NCBI GenBank assembly: GCA_003563755.1
Contig: PWUB01000134.1
Location: forward strand, 1-6,863
Source of the DNA: Clostridia bacterium
Lineage (GTDB): Bacteria > Bacillota_E > SLMV01 > PUMD01
Length of the DNA stretch: 6,863 bases
Reading direction: 5' to 3'
The position numbers and the translations under genes were made by a program. The notes under the pieces are model-generated. The model made no database searches. It had not been told where the DNA came from and was given only the letters and a program-made list of their open reading frames with translations. Below, piece after piece: positions 6,297 to 6,863 of this stretch (position 1 is its first letter; each line of letters begins with the position of its first letter).

Positions 6297-6863
6297 ATGG
6301 TCTCAACGCCGGAGAAGGAATCCGCCGCGGCGGCACAACTGGACAGGCTGCGCGCCGCCCTCGATGCGCTGGATGAGGCCGAGGATGATCGGGCGTACCT
6401 TCAGGATACAGACATCTCTCAGATGGTGGAGACATTCCTCGACGCCTGCGCGGCGGACGAGGTGCAGCTCGGCGACCAGGTACAGTTCCTCGACCTCGCT
6501 TCTGACCTTCTTCAAAAGAAGGCGGCCAGCTTCGCGGCCCCCGACGATGACGACGCCGACGAGCTCGAGGAGGTGGACGCCTCCGAGCGCCTCCTGGAGC
6601 GGCTCAGGGAGTACCGGTTGTACCAGGAGGCCGCCCAGGAGCTCCGCCGGCGGGCCGACGACATGGACCACCGTTTCCCCCGCATCTCGCCCGAGATCCA
6701 ACAATGGGAGGAGGCCCTGGCAGACATAGAGGGTACGGAGCTTTCGGACCTCGTGTTCGCACTGGAAAACCTCCTGGTCGAGGAAGAGCCGGTGGTTCAC
6801 ACCATCGAGCGGGATTCAGTGACCATCGAGGACTGCATGGAGTCGATCCAGGAGAAGCTGTCC
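6297..6863 (+). CDS. scpA: ScpA-like segregation and condensation protein (divergent, 3'-truncated)
   Basis: The first 189 codons of an open frame that runs off the right edge. ScpA is the kleisin that bridges Smc heads with ScpB in chromosome condensation; the usual length is about 240-265. Similarity lies in the middle and right parts: FLDLASDLLQKKA (64-76) resembles the family's E-F-L-x-x-A-x-x-L-L-x-x-K helix, followed by an acidic linker (83-93). LLERLREYRLYQEAAQELRRR (99-119) matches the E-Y-K-x-x-K-E-A-A helix, and VTIEDCMESIQEKL (175-188) resembles the segment before the C-terminal winged helix. The N-terminus is unusual: the signature F-E-G-P-L-D-L-L-L is missing, replaced by LDRLRAALDALDEAEDD (15-31). 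The remainder, which should hold the ScpB/Smc-binding winged helix, lies outside. An unrelated acidic helical protein is less likely, given the neighbouring M50 gene. Confidence 0.72.
   Translation, partial: MVSTPEKESAAAAQLDRLRAALDALDEAEDDRAYLQDTDISQMVETFLDACAADEVQLGDQVQFLDLASDLLQKKAASFAAPDDDDADELEEVDASERLLERLREYRLYQEAAQELRRRADDMDHRFPRISPEIQQWEEALADIEGTELSDLVFALENLLVEEEPVVHTIERDSVTIEDCMESIQEKLS

Overview
The window is GC-rich DNA from an endospore-forming member of the Bacillota (Firmicutes). The evidence is a spoVAD-spoVAE-spoVAF series, strong Shine-Dalgarno sequences, frequent GTG/TTG starts and an ScpA-like condensin partner. A high-GC clostridial or limnochordial-type lineage is plausible, but the species cannot be read from the sequence.

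Layout: every gene I can support lies on the + strand, and the gaps are 36 bases or less. In order they are: (1) the C-terminal part of SpoVAD, SpoVAE, and the GerA-family protein SpoVAF, which handle dipicolinic acid and germination (2-2478). (2) A compact three-gene module (2515-5626): two paralogous proteins resembling the subunits of 2-hydroxyacyl-CoA dehydratases, followed by their probable BadF/HgdC-type ATP-dependent activase. Its genes overlap at ATGA and GTGA junctions. (3) A minimal site-2 (M50) zinc metalloprotease (5650-6273). (4) The start of a divergent ScpA-like protein that runs off the right edge (6297-6863).

How the genes fit together: the SpoVA proteins move Ca-DPA across the inner spore membrane, and SpoVAF belongs to the germinant-receptor A-subunit family. 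The middle module has the parts of an ATP-driven, low-potential electron-transfer system: an activase with the two cluster cysteines, and two partners that each carry three motif cysteines. No CoA-transferase, dehydrogenase or classical HgdA/HgdB gene is visible, so the substrate is unknown. This module is the most interesting part of the window. M50 protease next to scpA is, from memory, a common Bacillota arrangement. No RNA gene, CRISPR array, mobile element or convincing terminator is visible, and no gap without a gene exceeds 36 bases.
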